DNA of 64,000 nt, from NCBI GenBank assembly GCA_963708625.1, contig CAVPSV010000004.1, positions 62,001-126,000 on the forward strand, written 5' to 3'. This DNA is from DASXIF01 sp036498145 (GTDB taxonomy: Bacteria; Actinomycetota; Actinomycetes; Mycobacteriales; Jatrophihabitantaceae). A program made the translations under genes and the position numbers. A model generated the notes under the pieces. The model made no database searches and had not been told where the DNA came from. It saw only the letters and a program-made list of their open reading frames with translations. Positions 8,652 through 16,794 of this stretch are shown here, in pieces; position 1 is the stretch's first letter, and each line of letters begins with the position of its first letter.

Positions 8652-9722
8652 TCATCGACGATGGCCGTCGACGACGACCTTCTGCAGCTGCTCGAAATGC
8701 TCGACCACGGTCGCGGTACCGAGCACGACCGAATCCAGTGGTCGGTCGGCGACGAGCACCGGGACGCCGATCTCGTGTTGCAGCCGCGCGTCGAGACCGC
8801 GCAGCAGCGCACCACCGCCGGTGAGCACGATGCCGCGGGTGACCAGGTCGCCGGCAAGTTCGGGTGGGCACCGGTCGAGAGTGGAGCGAACCGCCGCGAC
8901 GATGCGCGTCACTGGCGGCTCGATGGCCTTGCGCAGCTCCGGACCGGACATGGTCACGTTGCGCGGCAGCCCGGTGGCCATGTCGCGCCCGCGGATCTCG
9001 GCGTTCTTGGGACCGCTGACCGGGAAGGCCGTGCCGACTGAGATCTTGAGTTCTTCCGCGGTGCGCTCGCCGATGAGCAGCGAGAAATTGCTGCGCACGT
9101 AGTCGACGATGGCGGTGTCGATCGCGTCGCCGGCCACCCGCAGGCTCGTCGCGGCGACGATGCCACCGAGAGCCAGGATCGCGACCTCGGTGGTGCCGCC
9201 GCCGATGTCGATCACCATCGACCCGGACGGCTGATTGACCGGCAGTCCGGCACCGATGGCAGCGGCCATCGGTTCGGAGATGATGTGTACCCGTCGCGCG
9301 CCGGCCGCGTACGCGGACTCGCTCACCGCGCGCTGCTCGACGCTGGTGATTCCACTGGGCACGCAGACCACGATCCGCGGACCGGTGAACGCGCCCCGCC
9401 GGCGCAGGACCTTGCGCACGAAGTAGCGCAGCATCTCGGCGCTGACGTCGTAGTCGGCGATCACCCCGTCCTGCAGCGGCCGGACGGCGACGATGTGACC
9501 TGGGGTGCGGCCGATCATTCGCTTGGCCTCGGCGCCCACCGCGACGACGGCGTTGGTGGTGGTGTCCACCGCGACCACCGACGGCTCGTTCAGCATGATG
9601 CCCCGTCCGCGCGCGTAGACCAGGGTGTTCGCGGTGCCCAGGTCGATCGCGAGGTCGCCGCCGAGAAAGTCGCCGCCACGTCGCGACACGTGCGACAGAC
9701 GTGTCAGCGGGGTGAACGCCAC
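8652..9722 (-). CDS. mreB: Rod shape-determining protein MreB (bacterial actin)
   Basis: A 356-residue actin-fold ATPase. The phosphate-1 loop is IDLGTANTLVY, the phosphate-2 loop is VIDIGGGTTEVAIL, and GIVLTGGGALLRGLD is the C-terminal adenosine-binding block. MreB filaments under the membrane position the elongation machinery. It is the first gene of the mreBCD-mrdA-rodA operon, so the operon promoter should lie in the 147 bases before it, which also hold the ndk terminator hairpin. Confidence 0.96.
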   Translation of the reverse strand: MAFTPLTRLSHVSRRGGDFLGGDLAIDLGTANTLVYARGRGIMLNEPSVVAVDTTTNAVVAVGAEAKRMIGRTPGHIVAVRPLQDGVIADYDVSAEMLRYFVRKVLRRRGAFTGPRIVVCVPSGITSVEQRAVSESAYAAGARRVHIISEPMAAAIGAGLPVNQPSGSMVIDIGGGTTEVAILALGGIVAATSLRVAGDAIDTAIVDYVRSNFSLLIGERTAEELKISVGTAFPVSGPKNAEIRGRDMATGLPRNVTMSGPELRKAIEPPVTRIVAAVRSTLDRCPPELAGDLVTRGIVLTGGGALLRGLDARLQHEIGVPVLVADRPLDSVVLGTATVVEHFEQLQKVVVDGHRR

Positions 9723-9810
9723 AGAGCAGACCCTTCGAACGCGTGAGACAGGCTGTCGCGATCGTATGGTCGGCCAGTGATCGTTTCGGGTTGCGACGCG
9801 CGGTTTGCGG

Positions 9811-9860
9811 CGATCGTGATACTCAGGCGCCGCTATAGCAGCGCACCTGCATCACGATCG
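9811..9860 (-). terminator. Hairpin downstream of ndk
   Basis: CGATCGTGAT at 9811-9820 is exactly complementary to ATCACGATCG at 9851-9860, and the enclosed bases can pair further (AGGCGC with GCGC-CCT). The hairpin starts 10 bases past the ndk stop and precedes mreB. No T-run follows, as is common in high-GC actinomycetes, so termination is inferred from position. Confidence 0.6.
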
Positions 9861-9869
9861 GCGTTGGGG

Positions 9870-10319
9870 TCAGAGGTCGGGGAACCAGAGACCGATCTCG
9901 CGAGCGGCGGATTCGGCTGAGTCCGATCCGTGCACGATGTTCTGTTGCACCGGCAGTCCCCAGTCGCGGCCGAGGTCACCGCGGATGGTGCCCGGCAGCG
10001 CGGTGGTCGGGTCGGTGGCACCTGCCAATGCCCGGAAGCCCTCGATCACCCGCTCCCCCTCGGCGACGAATGCGGTGACCGGCCCGGACAGCATGAACTG
10101 CACCAGCGGCTCGTAGAAGGGTTTGCCCTGGTGCTCGGCGTAGTGGGCGGCGAGCAGTTCCGGCGTCGCCCGCCGCAGCTGCAGCGCGATCAGTCGGTAT
10201 CCCTTTGCCTCGACGCGCCGGATCACCTCGCCGGTCAGGCCGCGGGCGAGGCCGTCGGGCTTCACCAGCACCAGCGTGCGTTCGGTCGCGGGGATGCTCA
10301 TCGGCTCGGTCGAGGTCAC
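9870..10319 (-). CDS. ndk: Nucleoside diphosphate kinase
   Basis: Ndk moves the gamma-phosphate of ATP onto other (deoxy)nucleoside diphosphates. The 149-residue protein shows the full pattern: TLVLVKPDGLARGL near the start, the substrate-binding GTIRGDLGRDW, and the active-site histidine in NIVHGSDS. An internal ATG at 10301 would give a start closer to the usual length of about 137-143 residues. Folate and valS genes lie upstream on the same strand, as in mycobacteria. Confidence 0.95.
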   Translation of the reverse strand: MTSTEPMSIPATERTLVLVKPDGLARGLTGEVIRRVEAKGYRLIALQLRRATPELLAAHYAEHQGKPFYEPLVQFMLSGPVTAFVAEGERVIEGFRALAGATDPTTALPGTIRGDLGRDWGLPVQQNIVHGSDSAESAAREIGLWFPDL

Positions 10320-10339
10320 GCCTGGCAGCGTATCGACCG

Positions 10340-10792
10340 TTACGAATACAGCATGCGGACGCCGCCGGGGGTGCCGACGAGTTCATGCCGCAGGTTGAGC
10401 AGATAAGCCCAGATGCCGGCGAACACCGCGCCCAGGAAGAACATGGTGCCGATCCATACGCCGGTCAGGATGAACGGCACTTGTAGCGCCGTACCCACCG
10501 CGATCCCCCACGGCCGGCGCGCCACCGCGGCACCGATGACGAGCAAAATCGCCAACGCGATGAGCAGCGTGGTGCGGGTTGCGCCGAGCCCGACCGTGAA
10601 CCTGATCGCGCGGGGCACCAGCAGTACCACCAGTGCCTGCAACCCGAGCACGCCGGCCATCGCACGGCGCGTTGCCTTGTCGGCGCGCCTGGCCCGCTCA
10701 GCAACCTGTTCCGGCGTCGGTCCGGCTGTCGGTGCCGGCGTCGGCTCCGGTGCTTGTTCCGGTGACCCTCCGCTCGCGCCGGCTTCGCTCAC
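10340..10792 (-). CDS. DUF4233 family membrane protein
   Basis: The 150-residue protein has a Pro/Thr-rich, probably cytoplasmic N-terminus of about 35 residues followed by four hydrophobic segments (for example MAGVLGLQALVVLLVPRAI and TLLIALAILLVIGAAVA). This family sits between folC and ndk in many actinobacteria and its function is unknown. Its start overlaps the folC stop by 4 bases, so it is translated with folC. Confidence 0.85.
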   Translation of the reverse strand: MSEAGASGGSPEQAPEPTPAPTAGPTPEQVAERARRADKATRRAMAGVLGLQALVVLLVPRAIRFTVGLGATRTTLLIALAILLVIGAAVARRPWGIAVGTALQVPFILTGVWIGTMFFLGAVFAGIWAYLLNLRHELVGTPGGVRMLYS

Positions 10793-12147
10793 CGGTCGGC
10801 GCCGAGCAGCGTGCGTGCTTCCCCGGCCGTCACCACCGAACCGGTCACCAGCACGCCCGCACCGGAGAGCACTTCGTCACCAGTGTCCTCGGCCAGCCGC
10901 ACGGCGGTCTCGACCGCGTCGTCGAGCCGGTTCTCCACGGTCACCCGATCGGCGCCGAACACGCGGACGGCGTGCTGGGCGAGCTCGTCGACGGGCATCG
11001 CACGCAGCGAGGAGTTGTGCGTCACCACGAGCTCGTCCGCGACCGGCTCCAGCTGCTCGAGCATGCCGGTCACGTCCTTGTCGCCGAGCACCGCGACCAC
11101 CGCGACCAGGCGCCGGAAGTCGAACGCCTCACGCAGGGCCGCGACAGTAGCCGCCATACCCGCCGGATTGTGCGCCGCGTCCACCAGAATCGTCGGCGCC
11201 GATCGCACCGCCTCCAGCCGGCCCGGCGAGCGCACCGAGCCGAACGCGGCACGCACGATCTCGACGTCGATCGGCCCAGTGGCCGCGCCTGCGCCGAAGA
11301 ACGCCTCGACTGCGGCCAGCGCGCAGATCGCGTTCTGCGCCTGATGCGCCCCGTGCAGCGGCAGGAAGATGTCGTCATACACACCGCCGAGACCCTGCAA
11401 CGTCATGATCTGGCCACCGACGGCGACGCGCCGCGAAGCGATGCCGAACTCCATCCCCTCGCGCGCGACGGCCGCCTCGTATTCGACCGCGCGCGCCAGC
11501 AGTGGGGTTATCGCCTCCGGCGGCTGCGCGGCGAGAATCACCGACGAGGCGGGTTTGATGATCCCGGCCTTCTCCGCGGCGATCTGGCCGATCGTGGTGC
11601 CGAGGTACTGGACGTGATCCAGGTCGATCGGCGTGATGACGGCGACCTCGGCATCAACCACGTTCGTGGCGTCCCAGGTGCCGCCCAGCCCGACCTCGAT
11701 CACGCCGACGTCGATCGGGGTATCCGCGAAGATCGCGTAGGCCAGCGCGACCATCACCTCGAAGAAGGAGAGCTTGATGTCGAACCGCTCGTCCACCAGG
11801 GCAAGGTAGGGCGCGAGCTCCCGATAGCCCTCGACGAACCTGCGGTCACTGACGGGCTGGCCGTCGATGACGATCCGTTCGGTGAGGTAGCTCAGGTGCG
11901 GGCTGGTGAACCGGCCGGTGCGCAGCCCGAAACCGCGCAGCAATTCGTCGATCATCCGTGCCGTGGACGTCTTGCCGTTGGTGCCGGTGAGATGGATGGC
12001 GCGAAAGGAGTCCTGTGGCTCACCCAACAGCTCGACCAGTGCCCGGATGCGTTCGGTCGTCGGCTGCAGCCGGCCCTCACCCCAGCGGCTGGTGACGTCA
12101 GCCTCGATCTGCCGCAGCAGCGACGCGTAACTCTGCTCCTCGGCCAC
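10789..12147 (-). CDS. folC: Bifunctional folylpolyglutamate/dihydrofolate synthase
   Basis: A Mur-ligase-type enzyme that adds glutamate to dihydropteroate and to reduced folates, using ATP. The 452-residue protein has the P-loop HLTGTNGKTSTARMI at about residues 54-68, the folate-site block FTSPHL, the metal/ATP region VGLGGTWDATNVVD, and the C-terminal domain motif ILVDAAHNPAGM. It starts 43 bases after valS and overlaps the DUF4233 gene, consistent with one transcript valS-folC-DUF4233-ndk. Confidence 0.94.
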   Translation of the reverse strand: MAEEQSYASLLRQIEADVTSRWGEGRLQPTTERIRALVELLGEPQDSFRAIHLTGTNGKTSTARMIDELLRGFGLRTGRFTSPHLSYLTERIVIDGQPVSDRRFVEGYRELAPYLALVDERFDIKLSFFEVMVALAYAIFADTPIDVGVIEVGLGGTWDATNVVDAEVAVITPIDLDHVQYLGTTIGQIAAEKAGIIKPASSVILAAQPPEAITPLLARAVEYEAAVAREGMEFGIASRRVAVGGQIMTLQGLGGVYDDIFLPLHGAHQAQNAICALAAVEAFFGAGAATGPIDVEIVRAAFGSVRSPGRLEAVRSAPTILVDAAHNPAGMAATVAALREAFDFRRLVAVVAVLGDKDVTGMLEQLEPVADELVVTHNSSLRAMPVDELAQHAVRVFGADRVTVENRLDDAVETAVRLAEDTGDEVLSGAGVLVTGSVVTAGEARTLLGADR

Positions 12148-12190
12148 GACGGGCGAGTCTACGTCTGCTGATCGGGCGGGATGCGCGGAC

Positions 12191-14800
12191 TCAGGGCGGA
12201 GGCAGCGCGCCCAGGGCTGCCTCGATGCGGACGATCTCGGCTTCGGCAGCCGCGAGCCGGCCGCGCACCTTGTCCACCACCGGCGCCGGCGCCTTCGAGG
12301 TGAAGGCCGCGTCGCCCAGCTTGCGCGTGTTGACCTCGCGTTCGGCCACCGCTGCCTGCAGATCCTTGCCGAGGCGGTTCCGCTCGGCCGTGACGTCGAT
12401 CGAGGCGGACAGGTCCAGCCCGACGACGACGCCGGTGGGCGTGGTCAGCGAAGCGGTGGGGCTGAACTCAGCACCAGGTTGGTCGAGCCGCAGCAGCGAC
12501 CGGACCGCGGCCTCGCCGGCGCCCGCGCCGCTGATCCGGGCGGGCACGCGCTGCGACGGCTTGAGGCCCTGGTCGGAGCGGAACCGGCGCACCTCGCCGA
12601 CCACGGCTTGCACCATGGCCACCTCGGCGGTGGCGGCGGGGTCGGCGCGCGACGAATCCGGCACCGGCCAGGGTGCGATCACAACCGATTCCCCACCGGT
12701 CAGCGCCGTCCACAGCGCTTCGGTGCTGAACGGGATCATCGGATGCAGCAGCCGCAGCAGGGTGTCCAGCACCTCACCGAGTACGCGCCGCGTCGTGGCT
12801 GCAGCCGGCCCGGACAGCGTCAACTTGGCCAGTTCGAGGTACCAGTCGCACACCTCGTCCCAGGCGAAGTGATAGAGGACGTCGGTGATCTTCGCGAACT
12901 CGAACCGCTCGTAGAGGGCATCGACCTCGGCGATCACCTCGTTCAGCCGCGAGATGATCCAGGCATCCGGGCCGGTGAGTTCGCGCGGCAGCTCGCCGGC
13001 GACAGTGGCGCCGTTGAGTTGCGCGAACCGGGTCGCGTTCCACAGCTTGGTGCAGAAGTTGCGGGCACCGAGGACCCACTCTTCGTTGACGGCCTGGTCC
13101 GCGCCGGGGTTCGCGCCCTGCAGCAGCGACAGCCGGGTCGCGTCCGCGCCGTATTCGTCGATCCAGAGCATCGGGTCGACCACGTTGCCCTTGGACTTCG
13201 ACATCTTCTTGCCCGAGCTATCGCGCACCAGGCCGTGCAGCATGATCGTGCGAAACGGCACCGAGCCCTCCGGGCCGTTGCCGCGCATCGCGTACAACCC
13301 GAACAGCATCATCCGAACGACCCAGAAGAACAGGATGTCGTAGCCGGTGACCAGCACGGTGGTCGGGTAGTAGGCGCGCAGATCCGCGGTGTCCTCCGGC
13401 CAGCCCAGCGTCGAGAACGGCCACAGCGCGGAGGAGAACCAGGTGTCCAGTACGTCCTCGTCCTGGGTCCAACCCGCCGGCGGCTCCTCGTCCGGCCCGA
13501 TGCAGACGTCGTCGCCATCGGGCGAGTACCAGACCGGGATGCGGTGGCCCCACCACAGCTGCCGGCTGATGCACCAGTCGCGCAGGTTGTCCACCCACGC
13601 GAAGTAGCGCTGCTGCATCGAGGGCGGTTCGATCACCACCCGGCCGTCGCGCACCGCGTCGCCGGCCGCGCGGGCCAGCTTCTCCACCCGCACCCACCAC
13701 TGCAGCGACAGCCGCGGCTCGACCACGGTGTCGCATCGCGAGCAGTGGCCCACCGAGTGTCGGTACGGGCGGCGCTCGCCCGCGATCCGGCCGTCCTCGC
13801 GCAACGCCGCCACGATGGCGAAGCGCGCCTCCATCCGGTCCAGGCCGGCGAACGGGCCTGGCGCGGTGATCACACCGCGCTCGTCCATGATCGTCAGCAT
13901 CGGCAGATCGTGCCGGCGGCCGATCTCGAAGTCGTTCGGGTCGTGCGCCGGGGTTACCTTCACCGCGCCGGTGCCGAATGACGGGTCGACGTGGGTGTCG
14001 GCGACGATCGGGATACGGCGGTTGGTGAGCGGCAGGGAGACGGTAGCGCCGACCAGGTCGCGATACCGCTCGTCATCCGGGTGCACGGCCACCGCGGTGT
14101 CGCCCAGCATCGTCTCCGCACGGGTGGTGGCCACCACGATGCTCGGCTCACCCGGCTCGGTGCCGCCGTAGCGGATGGAGATGAGCTCGCCGTCCTCTTC
14201 CTCGTGCTCGACCTCGATGTCGGACAGCGCGGTGAGGTCGCGCGGGCACCAGTTGATGATGCGTTCGGCGCGGTAGATCAGGTCGTCGTCGTAGAGCTGC
14301 TTGAAGATGGTGCGAACGGCGCGGCTGAGCCCGTCGTCCATGGTGAAGCGCTCCCGGCTCCAGTCCACACTGTCGCCCAGACGGCGCATCTGGCCGAGGA
14401 TCTGGCCGCCGTAGCGCTGCTTCCACTCCCACGACTTCGCGACGAACTCAGCCCGGGTGTAGTCGAAGCGGCCCTTGCCCTCGGCCTCGGCGAGGTAGCG
14501 CTCGACCAGGTTGTGCACGGCGATGCTGGCGTGGTCCATGCCGGGCAGCCACAGCGCGTCGAAGCCGCGCATCCGGGCGCGGCGAGTGAGCGCGTCCATC
14601 ATCGACTGCTCGAGCGCGTGCCCGAGGTGCAGGCTGCCGGTGACGTTCGGTGGCGGGATGACCAGGGAGAACGGCGGCTTTCCGCTGCTGGGGTCCGCGG
14701 TGAAGTAGCCGCGCTCGACCCACCGCTGGTACAGCGCCTCCTCGACCTCGGCCGGCCGGTACTGGCTCGGCAGTTCGGCCGCCTGATCGCTCGCTGTCAC
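12191..14800 (-). CDS. valS: Valyl-tRNA synthetase
   Basis: A class Ia aminoacyl-tRNA synthetase of 869 residues that charges tRNA-Val. The HIGH-type motif is PPPNVTGSLHLGHALEQ (HLGH at about residues 58-61) and the KMSKS loop is SGKKMSKSKGN. Between them lies the CP1 editing domain, with VVATTRAETMLGDTAVAVHP. The C-terminal end has the arginine/leucine-rich tRNA-binding coiled coil (LQAAVAEREVNTRKLGDAAFTSKAP). Length and architecture are ordinary. Confidence 0.97.
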   Translation of the reverse strand: MTASDQAAELPSQYRPAEVEEALYQRWVERGYFTADPSSGKPPFSLVIPPPNVTGSLHLGHALEQSMMDALTRRARMRGFDALWLPGMDHASIAVHNLVERYLAEAEGKGRFDYTRAEFVAKSWEWKQRYGGQILGQMRRLGDSVDWSRERFTMDDGLSRAVRTIFKQLYDDDLIYRAERIINWCPRDLTALSDIEVEHEEEDGELISIRYGGTEPGEPSIVVATTRAETMLGDTAVAVHPDDERYRDLVGATVSLPLTNRRIPIVADTHVDPSFGTGAVKVTPAHDPNDFEIGRRHDLPMLTIMDERGVITAPGPFAGLDRMEARFAIVAALREDGRIAGERRPYRHSVGHCSRCDTVVEPRLSLQWWVRVEKLARAAGDAVRDGRVVIEPPSMQQRYFAWVDNLRDWCISRQLWWGHRIPVWYSPDGDDVCIGPDEEPPAGWTQDEDVLDTWFSSALWPFSTLGWPEDTADLRAYYPTTVLVTGYDILFFWVVRMMLFGLYAMRGNGPEGSVPFRTIMLHGLVRDSSGKKMSKSKGNVVDPMLWIDEYGADATRLSLLQGANPGADQAVNEEWVLGARNFCTKLWNATRFAQLNGATVAGELPRELTGPDAWIISRLNEVIAEVDALYERFEFAKITDVLYHFAWDEVCDWYLELAKLTLSGPAAATTRRVLGEVLDTLLRLLHPMIPFSTEALWTALTGGESVVIAPWPVPDSSRADPAATAEVAMVQAVVGEVRRFRSDQGLKPSQRVPARISGAGAGEAAVRSLLRLDQPGAEFSPTASLTTPTGVVVGLDLSASIDVTAERNRLGKDLQAAVAEREVNTRKLGDAAFTSKAPAPVVDKVRGRLAAAEAEIVRIEAALGALPPP

Positions 14801-14822
14801 AGCGGCATTCTATTGAGCCCGG

Positions 14823-15413
14823 TCAGCCCACATTCTCATCGAGCGGGAACAGCATCGCGCTGAAGCGGACCAGGCGGGACCCGGGCGGGCGATCCGCCGG
14901 TGTCCGCCCGCGAAACCGATCGACGAGATCCGAGACCGTCTGCTCGATCTCGGCCGCCTCCTGCTGCGTGACCCAGAGCCGGGAGTTGCTGACCCCGGAC
15001 GCGTCACGCCAGGCCGGGTCGTCGTCTTCGGAGCGGTCCATCCAGTCGGTGAACTCGTGCCGGACCTTGTCCACGACGCTCAGCGCAAGTGTCGTCGTCG
15101 CGGCGTGCGCCAGGTGCGAGGACGTCGAGTTCACCGACAGCCTCGTGCCCGCAGCCCGCCACGGCCGCTCCCGGCCATCGTCGCTGGTGGGCGCCCGCTC
15201 GATCAGCCCGGCCCGTTCCAGGGCCCGCAGGTGGTAGCTCATCGCGCTGGGGCTGAGCCCGACGATCTCCGCGCACTCGGTGGCGGTCAGCTCCCGGCCG
15301 GCGTAAAGCTCGTCGATGACGGCAAGGCGGGCCGGATGCGCCAGCGCCTTGATTGTTTTGGGGTCGTCGATGACTACCCGTCGGTCCGGCGGCGTGCGTT
15401 TGCGGGGTGTCAC
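14823..15413 (-). CDS. ArsR-type helix-turn-helix regulator
   Basis: A 196-residue regulator with an N-terminal winged helix-turn-helix: KALAHPARLAVIDELYAGRELTATECAEIVGLSPSAMSYHLRALERAGLI spans about residues 21-70. The remaining 120 residues look like the effector region of the longer ArsR-like proteins. I use the GTG at 15413, where the family similarity begins; a much longer frame upstream is antisense to the transporter gene. It is divergent from the MFS exporter across 64 bases holding that gene's promoter, so it probably represses the exporter. Confidence 0.82.
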   Translation of the reverse strand: MTPRKRTPPDRRVVIDDPKTIKALAHPARLAVIDELYAGRELTATECAEIVGLSPSAMSYHLRALERAGLIERAPTSDDGRERPWRAAGTRLSVNSTSSHLAHAATTTLALSVVDKVRHEFTDWMDRSEDDDPAWRDASGVSNSRLWVTQQEAAEIEQTVSDLVDRFRGRTPADRPPGSRLVRFSAMLFPLDENVG

Positions 15414-15442
15414 GCCGAGAACGGTAACGCCGGTGCGGGGTC

Positions 15443-15471
15443 TTGACACGGATAATGTGAAGCAATAATTT
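15443..15471 (+). promoter_or_regulatory. Sigma-A-type promoter of the MFS gene; transcript probably leaderless
   Basis: TTGACA at 15443-15448 and TAATTT at 15466-15471 are separated by exactly 17 bases. The MFS ATG begins at 15478, six bases past the -10 element, so transcription should start at or next to the start codon. There is no ribosome-binding site upstream of that ATG, in keeping with a leaderless mRNA. Confidence 0.7.
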
Positions 15472-15477
15472 CGCAGT

Positions 15478-16794
15478 ATGTCCTTCACATCTAGCCGCCG
15501 GGACCTGCGGCTGGTCGTCTCGGCCAAGGCGATCTCGCTGCTCGGCGACGAGGTCGCTGCCGTCGCACTCGTTCTTCGGCTGCAGGCACACGGTGCCGGA
15601 CCCCGCGGGGTCGCCGCCCTGCTGATCGCGGGCATGCTGCCGCTGCTGCTGTTTGCCGGACCGGTGGGCCGCCTGGTGGACCACGTCGACAGCCGACGCC
15701 TGCTAGTGCTCTCCGGCCTGCTCCAGGCGGTGGTCTGTTCCGTGCTGGCCTCGGTTGGCTCGACGGCGTCGGTGCTTGGCCTGGTCGCGCTGCTCGGGGC
15801 CGGGCAGGCCGTCAACGGCGCCACCTGGCAGTCGCTGCTGCCCGCGATCGCGGGACCGGAGGAGTTACCGCGCGCGGTCGGCATGGCGCAGGCGGGCACG
15901 ACGATCGCCAGCATTGCCGCGCCGGCTATCGGCGGACTGCTCACCGGTCGCTACGGCACGCGCGTCCCGCTGCTCGTGGACGCCGCGACGTTCTTCGCGG
16001 TGACCGCGGCGGGGCTGTTGCTCGCCACCCGGCGCGTACCGGCAACGGCAGACGGAGCCGCTGCCTCACCACGCGGAGCATTCCGGATCGTGCGCGCAGA
16101 CCGGATGCTGCGCGTGTTGTTCGTGCTGCTCGGCCTGCTCGTTCTAGTTGGCGCCATGGTGAACGTGATCGAGGTGTTCTTGATCCGCGAGACACTGCAC
16201 GCCAGCTCGACCTGGTACGGCTTCGTCGGTGCCATGCTCGGCGTGGGCCTGCTCAGCGGGGCACTGCTCGGCGGGCGGGTTCGCGGGACCGTCAAGCTCG
16301 CGCGCATGTTCGTCGGCAGCGCGATGCTGCTCGCCGCCAGCATGGTTCTCATCGGCCTGATGCCGAGTGTGGGGTGGCTGCTGCTCCCCGTCTACACGCT
16401 GGGGCTGAGCAACGGCATCGTCAATGTCGCGCTGTCGTCACTGGTGATGGGCCGGGCGCGGGCCAATGAACGCGGTCGAGTTGCGGCGATGCTCAGTGGC
16501 ATCGCATCCGGCACCCAACTCGGCGCATATGTGCTCGGCGCAGTTGCGGCGATCGCACTGACGCCCCGGGAAATCTTCATCCTCGCCGGCGCCGGTGCCC
16601 TCGCCGTCACCCTTCTCCTCGGTCGCGGACTTGTTGCCGCTGGGGTGGCCGAGCTGGATCAGTCGGCAGACGGATCGGGCGCCTTGGCGAGCCAGGCGGC
16701 GAAGGCGGCGAAGGAGTACGGACGACCCAGGAAGTCGGCCACCAGATCGGCCGCGTCGCCGCTGCCACCGGCGGCCAGCACCTTGTCGCGGTAG
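15478..16794 (+). CDS. MFS transporter
   Basis: A 438-residue major facilitator permease with about 12 hydrophobic helices. Its family signs are AKAISLLGDEVAAVALVL in helix 1 and the loop 2-3 block GPVGRLVDHVDSRRLLV, as in the MFS exporters related to enterobactin/macrolide efflux. The substrate is unknown; control by the divergent ArsR-type gene is likely. The last 45 codons run 136 bases into the end of the convergent M3 peptidase gene, and this hydrophilic tail (ALASQAAKAAKEYGRPRKS) does not look like a transporter, so the natural end may be shorter. Confidence 0.85.
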   Translation: MSFTSSRRDLRLVVSAKAISLLGDEVAAVALVLRLQAHGAGPRGVAALLIAGMLPLLLFAGPVGRLVDHVDSRRLLVLSGLLQAVVCSVLASVGSTASVLGLVALLGAGQAVNGATWQSLLPAIAGPEELPRAVGMAQAGTTIASIAAPAIGGLLTGRYGTRVPLLVDAATFFAVTAAGLLLATRRVPATADGAAASPRGAFRIVRADRMLRVLFVLLGLLVLVGAMVNVIEVFLIRETLHASSTWYGFVGAMLGVGLLSGALLGGRVRGTVKLARMFVGSAMLLAASMVLIGLMPSVGWLLLPVYTLGLSNGIVNVALSSLVMGRARANERGRVAAMLSGIASGTQLGAYVLGAVAAIALTPREIFILAGAGALAVTLLLGRGLVAAGVAELDQSADGSGALASQAAKAAKEYGRPRKSATRSAASPLPPAASTLSR

